From Dermanyssus gallinae (taxonomy: Eukaryota; Arthropoda; Arachnida; Mesostigmata; Dermanyssidae), in the NCBI GenBank assembly GCA_003439945.1, contig QVRM01001983.1, positions 150,001-214,000 of the forward strand: a stretch of DNA of 64,000 nucleotides, written 5' to 3'. The stretch's first letter is position 1; each line of letters begins with the position of its first letter. The translations under genes were made by a program, and so were the position numbers. Below the pieces are notes generated by a model. That model did not search any database. It had not been told where the DNA came from and saw only the letters and a list, made by a program, of their open reading frames with translations. Positions 1 to 10,597 of the stretch are shown here, one piece after another.

Positions 1-686
1 ATGTAGAGTCTTTAGTTAGATTTCCACGTAATTTCCACTTCTTTAAATTTTGCGGCGGTGAATCTGAGCATCAAAGCGCACCTCCAAACTGCGTTCTTAA
101 TGTTGTCTAGCTCCACCTCTGAATTTTGTAAGTATACAAATTGATTGCCACTGTAATTTCCTTGTTTTCTCACCAAAAAACGTTTTTTGTAGAGTCCGAC
201 GTTGTTTGTAGAGTCAGACGTTTTTTGGTGACTCCGACGTGCAGCAGTTCGTGTGATCTTATGGAGGTACGTGGCGACTGAGCCCAAAGTCTACTCTAGC
301 TATTTATATATTTAGTTTGTGTTTTGATAGACGTCGCACCTTTCACACAAGCTACATTTTAGTCATCCGTTACTCGTTTTCGGACGCCTTTCACGGGATT
401 TGCCGTACAGATCAAAATGTCCAATTCAAAAATGTTCGTCGTGCCTTCCATATACACTTCTTAGAAATAAAGCTTCATCCCTCATTGCTGATCGAAGCCC
501 CCTGAAACACTCCTGGATTTTTACAAAAGAACGTATGCAGCCCGATTTTTGGGCACAGCTGTTAATGTACCGATATGTCTCACGCCGTTGTCTGTGGGAG
601 GACTGACTCGAGTTCTCTACCCAAACATCAATAGAGAAGGCGTCAACCGCCATTGGATTCGATTCCCATATCATACTGCCATATTA

Positions 687-689
<3 letters not shown>
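1..689. other. No recognised feature
   Basis: The short open frames on both strands match no family I recognise and overlap each other. No convincing splice or promoter signal was seen. Confidence 0.4.

Positions 690-717
<28 letters not shown>
690..717. repeat. (TA)n microsatellite
   Basis: About 14 uninterrupted TA units, directly followed by the left arm of an inverted repeat (719-733). Confidence 0.95.
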
Positions 718-718
718 C

Positions 719-785
719 ATATTGCGGCCACGACTTCTTTCTCAATAATTTATTAATGGCGCATGTTAAATCGTGGCCGCAATAT
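719..785. repeat. Short inverted repeat, 15-bp perfect arms
   Basis: Arm ATATTGCGGCCACGA at 719-733 is the exact reverse complement of 771-785, with a 37-bp AT-rich spacer. It could be the remnant of a small foldback element at a (TA)n site. Confidence 0.85.
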
Positions 786-1500
786 TATTTTCACAAAGGC
801 ACTAATAAAAACGCTTAGTTGTTAGCAAATATTGTACATGTACTAGAATATGTATCAGTTGTCCGAATAGAGTCTCGAAGAAGGTCGGCTACCAGTCTGC
901 TCCAAGAATCGATTATTGATGATCCCGACACAAAGGGTTTGCATTTTTGTGGGTTAAGGCATATTCTGTTGTACAAGTCAGTACCTCCTGAATTTCGCGA
1001 GCTACCATCGCACGGTGACCAGTTAACACGCCATCATTCAGGTACCATACCTTAAGCAGGCACTCGAGAGAGTCTATTGACTTCTTGATGGTCCAAACAA
1101 ACAAACCTAGCGAGGGACCTAATGAGTCGCACTGCCACAAGCCCAACTGCATTGCTTTTTTCCCCGACTGTACTCAAATTTTGTTTTTTAGAATAATAAT
1201 GAAATTGATAAAGTGGCTCACAAACAGCAGTTGAGTTGGACAACGTCACGTTGTTTACGTCGGTGGACGTCATGCAATAGTGTGATGCATAATCATGCAG
1301 TAGTGTACGCAGTCAGACGCATGCGCAACAATAAGACTCAGAAGATGACCACATCAAACGCTGTTAAGAGCATTTAAAATTTTTTTTTATTTGTTTGACC
1401 ATTACTATGCCTTCTGATCTGCACTGAAGGTACGCTTGCGCATTACTGATTTATATTTCTGTGCCACTTCTAGTATCAGTGCCGAGCTGGTGTTCACCTA
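786..1500. other. No recognised feature
   Basis: Mixed sequence with short unconvincing frames. I see nothing that identifies a gene or an element. Confidence 0.4.
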
Positions 1501-1833
1501 CTACTTCGCCGTCTTACGACGTATTCGCCAGCAGACAATCTTTACTGCTATCCTACGAAGTGTATGCGAGCACGCGATAGGGCGGGCTGTGGTATCCTTC
1601 ACTCTCCGAGCAAATAATCTCGCTCCAAAAACTACAGACAAGAGATCCATTGGCGGCTCCCCCTCTGTCCCCGCCCCCCGCTTCGTGGGTAGAACCTTGG
1701 CAAATGAATTTGGAAAATGCGTCGGCCAGAGCCTCCGCCCTCCGTCACCCGTTGCCGCATAGAGAGAATCTTGAAGAAGCCTTAGTCTGATAAAGTCAAG
1801 ATTTGCAGCGGAGCTTCTGCAAATGCTCCCCAC
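1501..1833 (-). pseudogene. Fragment of a reverse transcriptase, RLE-type LINE
   Basis: The minus-strand translation contains VVFGARLFARRVK followed by ARPIACSHTLRRIAVKI. This corresponds to the RT block that in related elements reads FGGRLIALKKK...RPIAVGYTLRRLAAK. Only this block of about 110 residues survives, without the catalytic YADD region. The same lineage is represented at 33.9-35.0 kb and by a C-terminal part at 48.6-49.35 kb. It is a dead fragment. The family name rests on motif similarity and no search was run. Confidence 0.6.
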
Positions 1834-1984
1834 TGCGCGATATCTATCGTCTCTTGACGCACGGAAGCTATCTGCAGAGGACGTGCCTTAGAAGGAGAAT
1901 CAGTTTACCTCAATTTCGTTGGTGCAGCTCAAGCACGCAAGTAAGGAGCGTACAATACATATGCACATGTTCTCTATCATAACA

Positions 1985-3189
<1,205 letters not shown>

Positions 3190-3325
3190 GACTTGATTTT
3201 GCATTGCTTCGTGAAACAGAGCTTATATATACTCATGTGCAACGGTAGGAATCGAACCCGTGCACCTATGTGTTTCCTGGGGTCGCAAGGCGGGCTAGAC
3301 AAATCATGCTGTCCAGGTAGCAACA
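3190..3325 (-). repeat. tRNA-derived SINE, family C, copy 1
   Basis: On the minus strand the B-box-like GGTTCGATTCC is preceded by the conserved CACATAGGTGCACG block. The same sequence around the box recurs at 3540-3650 and 47190-47310, which defines a family. Pol III promoter activity is inferred. Confidence 0.65.
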
Positions 3326-3539
3326 AAGAACAGAAAAGCGGGAGAGAGAGAATGCAAGACAATCTGCACCGTATGAATAAACAGATGAACACGAAAATAC
3401 GCGCTGCTGAGGCAAACAGGCTAACATAACCACACTAAACTTCTTCGCGACATTTTTATCACGAAGTTAGTTGTTGCATTAGTTGTATAACCATACCAAC
3501 AAGCATATACCTTATTTCCGAAAAAGCTCTGTAGAAGAT

Positions 3540-3650
3540 GTGATATTAAAACAAAAAATGTGCAACGGTGGGACACGAACCCGTGCTGCATTTATGTGTC
3601 TCCTCCGGTTGCAGGCCGCACGCGAATGCACCACGCCATTGGACTTGACT
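3540..3650 (-). repeat. tRNA-derived SINE, family C, copy 2 (diverged)
   Basis: It shares the TGTGCAACGGTGGGA...GAACCCGTG block and TATGTGTCTCCTCCGGTTGC with the other family C copies. The B box is altered (CGTGTCCC), which suggests an old copy. Confidence 0.55.
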
Positions 3651-4780
3651 GAAGATGTGCTATTAAACCGAATGCGTTTAATCCTCTTTGACTATTAACT
3701 TTTTCATGCAAATCAACAATCGCAGGGGCCAAATGATACGTACACCCAAACGTTAACTCATCAATAATATGTTTGCCTGGCGCGTAGTAGGAGAATCACA
3801 AAAACACCAATAACAACAACAACAACAACAAAAACAAGGCCTCGCAGGCTTCCCTACATGCCAGCTGTCTCTCATAATGTATTCGGTAAATAACGGCGTT
3901 TTCTTATATAGTCCAATTTATATCGGTCTTGTCAGTGCATCCTATTTTGAGAAGTGCTTTCACCGCTGGAAAGCACATATTGAGATTTTAAAAAACAATG
4001 AGTAGAAAAGAGTGTGAGCCACAACCAGACCTTTTCTGCTAACCATGACGTTGTTCACTTCTATGATCACAAAGATTTAATTGCTCATAACGCCAATGGC
4101 AGTGCGTACACGTAGCAAAGCTTACGCAAAAACCCATAAATTAATTAACTTGCCGAAAATACGGTGGTGCTTTAACCAACACCTCCGTAACTGTTGAGTC
4201 ACAGGCTACAACCACAACAACACATGGCTAGCAAATATTCTCGTGCATTTCTCTGCTCTCTGTGCACTTCTGTGTAGTGGTTGTCTTTGTGTGATACCCC
4301 TCCACTGCCATGCACTATCTGTTTCCTAGAGTTCGCGTGATGAAAATGAGATTGATCGTCCCACGGGTTGCATTTCGCTTGCACGTCACTCAGCCGCTAT
4401 ATTTGGTTCGACTCGTATCGATTCGGCCTCGGCCCAATTCTAATTCTCGTGAAACGTACTCCTCCCCTCCCTAAAACCAGCTCCCGACTTAAACTGAGGA
4501 AATTGCCAGCCCCAGACTAAAAGCGGATTAGTGTGTCCAAAGTGCCTGTTTGTCCACCCGGACGCCGACCAAAGCAAAATCATAAAAAAACACATCGACA
4601 AAGCAAACTCGCTCGCTCGCTCGCGAAGCTTATCGTTATTCGATTAAACTCGTATTAAAATTTGATAGAGCCTCCATCAGTCTTCTCCTCAGAGCAGTTG
4701 TAGCAGTAAACTGTTTATAGCGCTCGTTTATGTTAGTTTATATATATATATATATTAGAGAGTAGCGCTCATTGAGCTGA
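3651..4780. other. No recognised gene; small simple repeats
   Basis: It contains an (AAC)n run near 3810-3833 and a TCGC-unit run near 4608-4625. No coding region could be supported. Confidence 0.4.
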
Positions 4781-4789
4781 ACGATTAAA

Positions 4790-5031
4790 ATGTGTTTTTG
4801 GTTGAAAAAGTTTAATGGGCGCGTGATCTCTTCGAAAGCAACGATCCGTGGCCACCTCATTCGAACGACCTGTCGCTCCTGGACTTTTCTGTGGGATGTT
4901 TTGACGAAGGAAGCGTTCGCCAATAAGATTGTTACCATCGACAAGCTGAAAGAGAATATTCGGCAGGAGATATTGAAAATAACACCCAAATTATACCAAA
5001 ACATAATAAAAAAAATAGTGCATTTCATATA
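4790..5031 (+). pseudogene. C-terminal fragment of a Tc1/mariner-superfamily transposase, frameshifted
   Basis: One frame encodes FANKIVTIDKLKENIRQEI and reaches a stop at 5030, matching the end of mariner-like transposases in which a VYANKP.TIDELK..IR.EI block follows the last catalytic Asp. The block just upstream, WPPHSNDLSLLDF, equivalent to WPPRSPDLTPLDFF, is in a different frame, so at least one indel separates them. Only about 80 codons remain. It is not the same element as the mariner at 45.8 kb. Confidence 0.7.
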
Positions 5032-5175
5032 GACAATGCGGAAAAGTCCCAGGCGACCTTTTTCCTGACATCATCTTTCAGACATAACGGCAGCCTAGGT
5101 ACTTTCTAATCAAACTCGAAGTTATACCGTATTTAGTACACTTTGTCGTATGCCAAAATGTTCAAACCATCGAAC

Positions 5176-5176
<1 letters not shown>

Positions 5177-5222
<46 letters not shown>
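5177..5222. repeat. (TA)n microsatellite abutting a CAGGGTGTGACA terminus
   Basis: The array runs straight into CAGGGTGTGAC at 5223. The same junction occurs at 31489 and 52180. Confidence 0.9.
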
Positions 5223-5225
<3 letters not shown>

Positions 5226-5261
5226 GGTGTGACATGAGTTACTTGAAGGTTTGAGCATGTG

Positions 5262-5534
5262 AGATAGGGAATAAGTCCATCGAACATATTGTTAAAGAAT
5301 GTACAGCCTTGGGGGGAGCAGAGATATAGACTTGTCGGAGGCCCTAGCTTTAGAACCAAATGTTAGAAGGGACCTGGCCGATATTACAAAGAAGAAGTAG
5401 TTCCAATGGCAAGCAAATACTCAGTAGGTATTGAAGGAAAAATTGATTATATGGATGCGTAGGTAGCATATATGCCGCTCTAAGGACCTTTGATATGAAA
5501 GGGTGACATGTATTTAGGTATACATACATAAACG

Positions 5535-5565
<31 letters not shown>

Positions 5566-5566
5566 C
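5262..5566 (+). mobile_element. 5'-truncated LINE 3' end (same family as 57.87-59.66 kb)
   Basis: The sequence is closely similar to 59385-59640: the coding end encodes IEHIVKECTALG, part of a zinc-knuckle-like tail, followed by a 3' UTR with TATGGATGCGTAGGTA and GTGACATGTATTTAGGTATAC. This copy ends in AATAATATATAT rather than the AATAAATCAATC tail of the longer copy. Confidence 0.8.
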
Positions 5567-6109
5567 TTGGATCAGGTGACACAAAAACGTTATAGCCGTC
5601 GATGGTTATTTATTCTTGCTGATGGCGTCTTATACATATTTCCGTGAGAACCAGCCCGTCACACGCAGGTGGTTAGGACAGCATACCCAGGAACGGCTCG
5701 AGGTTTGCGGAAACACTTCTTATATTTAACATAACTAATAAAAATATAACATAACAGAAACGTTACTGACTTCTGTATGTAAGAGGAAATTATTAACTAG
5801 GCTTAGTTGGTTTAATTCGTATTTGTCACTGCAATATTGTGTCTCTCCGAGAATAAAAGAAATAGTCGTACTATGAATAACAACATACATTTCGGTAAAC
5901 TAATTCTGCGTTTCTCCAGTATATTTATCTCTACAGTAAATAAAATTGTCAAGAAAAAAAATAAACACATGTCATCATGTTACCTACATGTATTTTTGTT
6001 ATCTATAATTTTTTTCTTTAATTGTGGTTATATCCATTATCGCTGTTGGAACGTTTTGGACCGTTGTTTTTTGGCTGGGACCAAATGATCGCTTCTGTCT
6101 GTCTTCAAT
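5567..6109. other. No recognised feature
   Basis: AT-rich sequence with one 83-codon forward frame (5837-6088) that lacks any recognisable motif. Confidence 0.4.
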
Positions 6110-6950
6110 TTCCTTTGTTTTATTGCTAAATTGTGTCATCTCCTTCGTAAATAACTCTAGCTCTACCACTAAACGAATTTATAGGTTCAGTTCGTCTGCT
6201 TAGTTCGTTAAGTTGATCAAGTTGTAGCGCGAAGCTGGCATTTGAGGCAATACTGGCATTGCCGTTATTGTTGTTGTTACTTGCGTCCGTTGTATTTAAT
6301 GCTTCAGCTGTCGCGATGTCTGGGTGAACCCTTTTTTTGTTATGGAAGGTTTTAAAACGCTAATGCAATATCGGTACTGGCCACCAACAGCACTTATCAG
6401 TGGGACATTCACCCTCTGAAAACCCCACTCCCTCTAGGGAAATGTGTGACACTACTTCGGGACCCTGGGCTTCGTCCTCAACCGTGATTGCTCTCATGGA
6501 TCTCGTTCGTTTTTTATGATCGATCACCTAATGGCATCTGCGTGCCTTCGTGGCACGCGGTAAGCGTCTTTCTCAATCGCGTGCTTCCGGCAGTGTCAAA
6601 GGTGACAGCAATGGGGCTGTTGGCCTCTATGTAGGTTCTCCACCTCGCCTTCTAGATCTGTACGTCTTCCAGGCAGCCAGCTTCGATTAGCTGTTTGATG
6701 AGTTTTAATGTGGTAGCGGTCGCCTTTTTGCCGGGATCGGAATGTTGTTTATCGGAAGATCACGTTTTAGTTGTGCTAGTTCAAGCATTAAAAGCCGATA
6801 GATCTCAGCTGGCGCTGGGTTATTATATAGCTCCTTGAACTATAGGTGGAAATTGGTTACTCCCGCGTAAGGGGTGGGTACTACCGCAACAGCGTTGTTA
6901 ATTATCGACAGTTGTTTTAGAATTGAAGTTAGCTTATTTGTTGGCGTATG
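6110..6950 (-). pseudogene. Decayed minus-strand coding relic, family unknown
   Basis: On the minus strand several adjacent frames look protein-like: LLMLELAQLKRDLPINNIP, then GCLEDVQI plus KARWRTYIEANSPIAVTF, then ALNTTDASNNNNNGNASIAS followed by LDQLNELSRRTEPIN. They are separated by stops and frame changes. A transposon ORF such as a LINE ORF1 is possible, but I do not recognise the family and the call is weak. Confidence 0.35.
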
Positions 6951-8049
6951 AACACGTCTAACGTAATTTTATTTGTGTAACAATATCGAAAGGTGATGTA
7001 ATAAAATATTGAACTTAAATAATTATTGATATAAATATGTTTACAAGTATGTATATTCGTATAATGTGAAATTTAAAAGGCCAATAGCTTGCCAATAGTT
7101 GCTGCAAATGGAACGGAGTAAAGCTAATCGGCTTTTTTAAAGTTCCAGCTATGAGTGATGGTTTTCAGCGGTAAAAGTCAGTCTCTGTGGTGGGACCGTT
7201 TGAGACATGACATCTACGTTTGGGATATGACATTTGTAGATCCCAGTTTTTAGTGCAGTGCGGTTACACATGTATAAAGACGGACTTAAAAGTTCTGACA
7301 CATATTTATAAGAAAATGTTATTCATTTAGAATTCCAAAGAGTTTTAGTTTTATTCAAATACGCTTCCGCCCGCTGCAATGCACAAATGCCGCCTTTTTT
7401 CCCGCCCTTTAGAACATTTTTAAACGCGTGTCTTTCGCAATCACGTTTAGTTGCTTTTTGACTTCTTCGTCTCTTTTAACCAACGCTACTACACGCTAGA
7501 TATATCACAATTCTCACAGCTCTCCAGTGTTGTTAATGAGATTTCTAAGAGCGTCGATAATTGCTGAACCATAATGCCGATGACGCAACTGGCTGCAACA
7601 ACAATACCAGGCTATTTTTGTGGAATTACCCGAAACTGCTGTTCGACGCGCGCGGGAGGATAAGCAAGTTTCCACCAATCTTACGGCGCGGACACTTTAG
7701 GCGTACACAGTTTGTCGGCGAAGTGTGGCTGACAAGAAAACGTTTAGGTAACGATGTCAATTCAATAACCGTCTCATTGACTAACCCACACGCGATCTAT
7801 AGACGCACGATTAATGTGGTGACGTGAGATCCCCAAGCATTGCATTTACTTGTGTGTTGAGCCATCTGTCATCAGATTCACTGGCTAACCGTTACGTGGG
7901 AATGCCAGGTTGTGCAGAATGCACAGCGTATGTGTCGAGCTACAAAAGCTTCAAACTTTAGCTCTTCAGCAAGCTTCTTTAACATACAAGTTTTCAACAA
8001 CAGTTTGACTATGGTTGGTATTCTAAGGAATCCTCAATTTGCGTAATAA

Positions 8050-8052
<3 letters not shown>
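6951..8052. other. No recognised feature
   Basis: AT-rich. A forward 88-codon frame (7561-7827) has no recognisable domain. Confidence 0.4.
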
Positions 8053-8095
<43 letters not shown>

Positions 8096-8102
8096 TAAAC
8101 CT

Positions 8103-8130
<28 letters not shown>
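8053..8130. repeat. Two (TA)n arrays, 8053-8093 and 8104-8130
   Basis: The arrays are separated by AGTAAACCT and lie just downstream of the RNase T2-like gene on its strand. The short sequence AAACCT beside each array suggests a local duplication. Confidence 0.9.
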
Positions 8131-8136
<6 letters not shown>

Positions 8137-8239
8137 GATATATAGTTCGGTGGTGTGTGCGCGTAGTCACTCTAGAATCGCGCTACAAAACCCGTCGAAT
8201 ATGTCACACATTCATTCATTCACTCAGAGTACGGACATC

Positions 8240-8886
8240 TTAGCTCGACGACGTGAGATCGTAGGCTAGAAGCAGACTCAATGCGGTGCTGGCCGCCATC
8301 ACCAGAAGGTGGAGAAGTCGCTTCGGCTGAGTGAAGTCGCCGATCCAATGCGGCGAAGCAGCGCCTCCGCTGTGCGCGAGGTACCAGACCCGCGGGCTGA
8401 GGCACGAGGGGTTTGTGTTCGAGCAGACCGTCGGCTCGTTCCACCGATCGAAGCAGATCTCGATCGTCTCGAGCACGTACCGATTGTAGCGGCGTTGTTG
8501 GCAGCCGAGGTGGACCGAACCCCCGCCGCTGCGCTGCTCGATGGCCATCTGGACTCGGGCGAGCAGTTGCGGCGTCGAATTGTTCGGCGTGATTCCGTAG
8601 TCGGCCAGCAGCCGGTCGACGCGGTACGTGTTGGCCTTCCTGAGCGCCAACGTGAAGTAGCGGACGCTCGCGCTCATCGGCGGGCGCGTCGTCGCATTCT
8701 GGCACAGGATGCAGCTTCCAAACTTTGACAGCGAGTCCGCCCACAGTCGTTCGTCGGCGTCCCGGCTCTGGTTGCCGTGGCGGTCGGCGGTGTAGCTCGG
8801 CCATAATCGATCCAGATCGCGGCGTAACAACTTCACATCGTCGCGACGAAATGTCGCGTTCCAGCACGACGTCGGCCCGGTACTGC
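8240..8886 (-). CDS. Exon 2 of the RNase T2-like gene, with stop codon
   Basis: It carries residues 89 (part) to 303 and the stop. The cysteines at 96, 147, 150, 217, 233, 243 and 250 include positions used for disulfides in the family. The last 25 residues end in a hydrophobic stretch after a small-residue patch (SGGAAS, 261-266). That pattern suits a GPI signal or a membrane anchor; a further unseen exon replacing the tail is the alternative. No clear AATAAA was found downstream on this strand. Confidence 0.82.
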
Positions 8887-10222
8887 CTGAAATGGGCAAT
8901 GAGCAAATGTGCACGTGCACACATAGATATATGTACATACATAGAAATACACACACAAACGCGCATATATGTGTGTGTAAAAGTCCCTGTACGTCACATC
9001 AATGTGGTGCAGCTATTGTTACACGCATGTGTGTTCGAGAACACTGCGTGTACAAGTAGACAGGCACGCAGGCGCTACCCAGGCTGGTTGTTATGCTGTT
9101 TCGCTCGGCGGAAAGAAATACGACGTGTCGAACGGATGCGTCTATCGGAGACTCTATGGATTTTTGACCGTTTACCTTTGAAACCTTAGGGGACCCGGGT
9201 AAAATTACGAAGGGAGTTAGTATTAAGATATGGAAGTGTCCCAGATTGGCGGCGGGGGGTCTACGCGCGCTGGTGAGTTTTTCCGGCAAATGCTGTCATT
9301 GGACGCACAACGTGGTAACGCCACGGCGGTGCTTGGCATTTTGAGTCCAGGTGGTCGATACCAGGTCTCTTGGGCATAGGGCTGATGTAGTTTGTGGTCA
9401 CGTTCACTGGGGGACAATATATAGTTTTTTTTTTAAGATTTCCCGTAAGGCGATTGCCCGTGTACGAATTTTTCATGTCATGACTAAGTTTACTCCACTC
9501 CGGCATTTACCTTGTCTAAATTGGAAACCATGCAAACCAATTTAAAAGTGGCCGGTCTGGGTCTTGTACCCAGTCCTCCCGAATGCAAGGCAAAGGCTTT
9601 GCCACTAAGCCACCTTGCTCGGTAGTATGGGTTATGAGTTAAATAAAATTGTAAATATATAGTATGAGTTATGAGTTAAAAAACAATTGTGAATATATAA
9701 TAGTAGGCACGTAAGTGAACGTGTCTGTCTCTACACCCGATAATGTGTGTACGAGTCTACACACAGTGTAGTCACTCGAAGACATCTTGAGGCCGATTTG
9801 AGGACTGATTGCGTTGTGCGTTCGTCTATCTGCTAGGGAAGCATCTAGCACAGGCCGATGATGGAAACGGCTAACAATAGCTATCGACGCATTGACGACC
9901 GGGCCGGGTTGCTAGACCAGCGTGTTGTGTCGTATGCTTGGCCTCGTGCTCGAGCCGTTTGATGTCGTCGATGGGCATGGACGACATTTGCCACACCATA
10001 CCGTTGCAGGCGAAGTTGAGCAAAGATGTTAGGGAGGCTCTAACAGTTCCGTAGTGACTGAATTTTAAATGAGGATTTGCCCCTTTTACTACCGCGAACC
10101 ACGAGACTAAACGACATGCAGGTGCATGAACTAGAATGGAATGTAAGTTAAGAGTTGAGAACAATAACTAGTTTTGTTTGTTACTGCAATTTGCAAGTAT
10201 GTTTGCCAGTTCTAAAACCTAG

Positions 10223-10268
<46 letters not shown>

Positions 10269-10597
10269 CAACGTAATACTGTATATCCATGTCAAGGGAG
10301 ATTCGAGCGTGTATTCGTTATGGCTACCGTACCATTAAACCAGGCTGGCCGCAGATCCTGAATGGTCCAGAGAGGCAGGTCGGACGCTGTCCGCGGTGGC
10401 GCAGGACACCTCCGGCCGGCCGTGGTGCACACGGCAGCCCTGCTGCGTAAAGTGAGCACGAGGTAGTCGAAACATCGCGGGCGCTCGTAGGGACGAAGCG
10501 CAGCCCGCGCTTCACGTTCCGAGGGGCTGTCGCCTCTGGCGGAGCCCGACGTGGCCACCAGCCACAGGAGCGACCAAAGCAACGGTAACGATTCCAT
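8240..10597 (-). CDS. RNase T2-family secreted protein, catalytic residues replaced (2 exons: 10597-10333, 8886-8240)
   Basis: Spliced gene of about 303 residues. Exon 1 begins at the ATG at 10597 (G at -3 and +4) and encodes a signal peptide (residues 1-22, hydrophobic core LLWSLLWLVA). The family strand FDYLVLTL follows (43-50), then the CAS I position WTIQDLRP (77-84). The donor is AATG|GTACGG; the intron runs 10332-8887; the acceptor is TTTCAG|GC. The join completes a Gly codon and continues as GSTGPTSCWNATF, the segment that normally follows CAS I. Exon 2 has WPSY (117-120), CAS II as LWADSLSKFGSC (136-147), YFTLALRKANTY (165-176), the GI.P turn (186-189) and EICFD (231-235). Active RNases T2 have WTIHGLWP and HEWxKHGTC; here the aligned His, Glu and His are Gln80, Ser140 and Phe144. 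NxS/T sites are plentiful, and a hydrophobic tail at 279-297 may anchor the protein. No stops interrupt it. The family call is strong; loss of RNase activity is inference. Confidence 0.85.
9442..9623 (-). repeat. tRNA-derived SINE, family A, copy 1 (intronic)
   Basis: Almost the same sequence occurs at 53767-53946 (minus) and in the opposite orientation at 23463-23626. On the minus strand it has an A-box-like TGGCTTAGTGGC and a slightly degenerate B box (GGTACAAGACC). It lies inside the RNase T2-like intron. Confidence 0.8.
10227..10267. repeat. (TA)n microsatellite (intronic)
   Basis: About 20 TA units within the intron, roughly 65 bp downstream of exon 1. Confidence 0.95.
10333..10597 (-). 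CDS. Exon 1 of the RNase T2-like gene
   Basis: It carries the start codon, the signal peptide, three cysteines (42, 57, 64) and the CAS I region. It ends one base into a Gly codon. An in-frame ATG further upstream (10690) would put 31 Arg-rich residues before the hydrophobic signal, so 10597 is the preferred start. Without splicing, the frame stops about 40 bases past the donor. Confidence 0.82.

Larger units (their letters stand above)
8887..10332 (-). other. Intron of the RNase T2-like gene
   Basis: 1446-bp intron with GT and AG ends. It contains an antisense tRNA-derived SINE (9442-9623), a roughly 35-bp tandem duplication (about 9629-9697), a minus-strand open segment near 9870-10160 of unknown meaning, and a (TA)n array (10227-10267). 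Confidence 0.75.

Noticed and set aside
4608..4625. TCGC-unit run considered as a regulatory element
   Set aside because: A short simple repeat; nothing nearby indicates a promoter.
8220..8966. 248-codon minus-strand frame overlapping exon 2 in another frame
   Set aside because: Its Arg/Pro-rich translation is an out-of-frame reading of exon 2; the T2 motifs are in the other frame.
8309..9189. Two forward open frames (139 and 154 codons) opposite the RNase T2 exon 2
   Set aside because: They are antisense to a well-supported exon and lack recognisable domains; GC-rich coding DNA commonly keeps antisense frames open.
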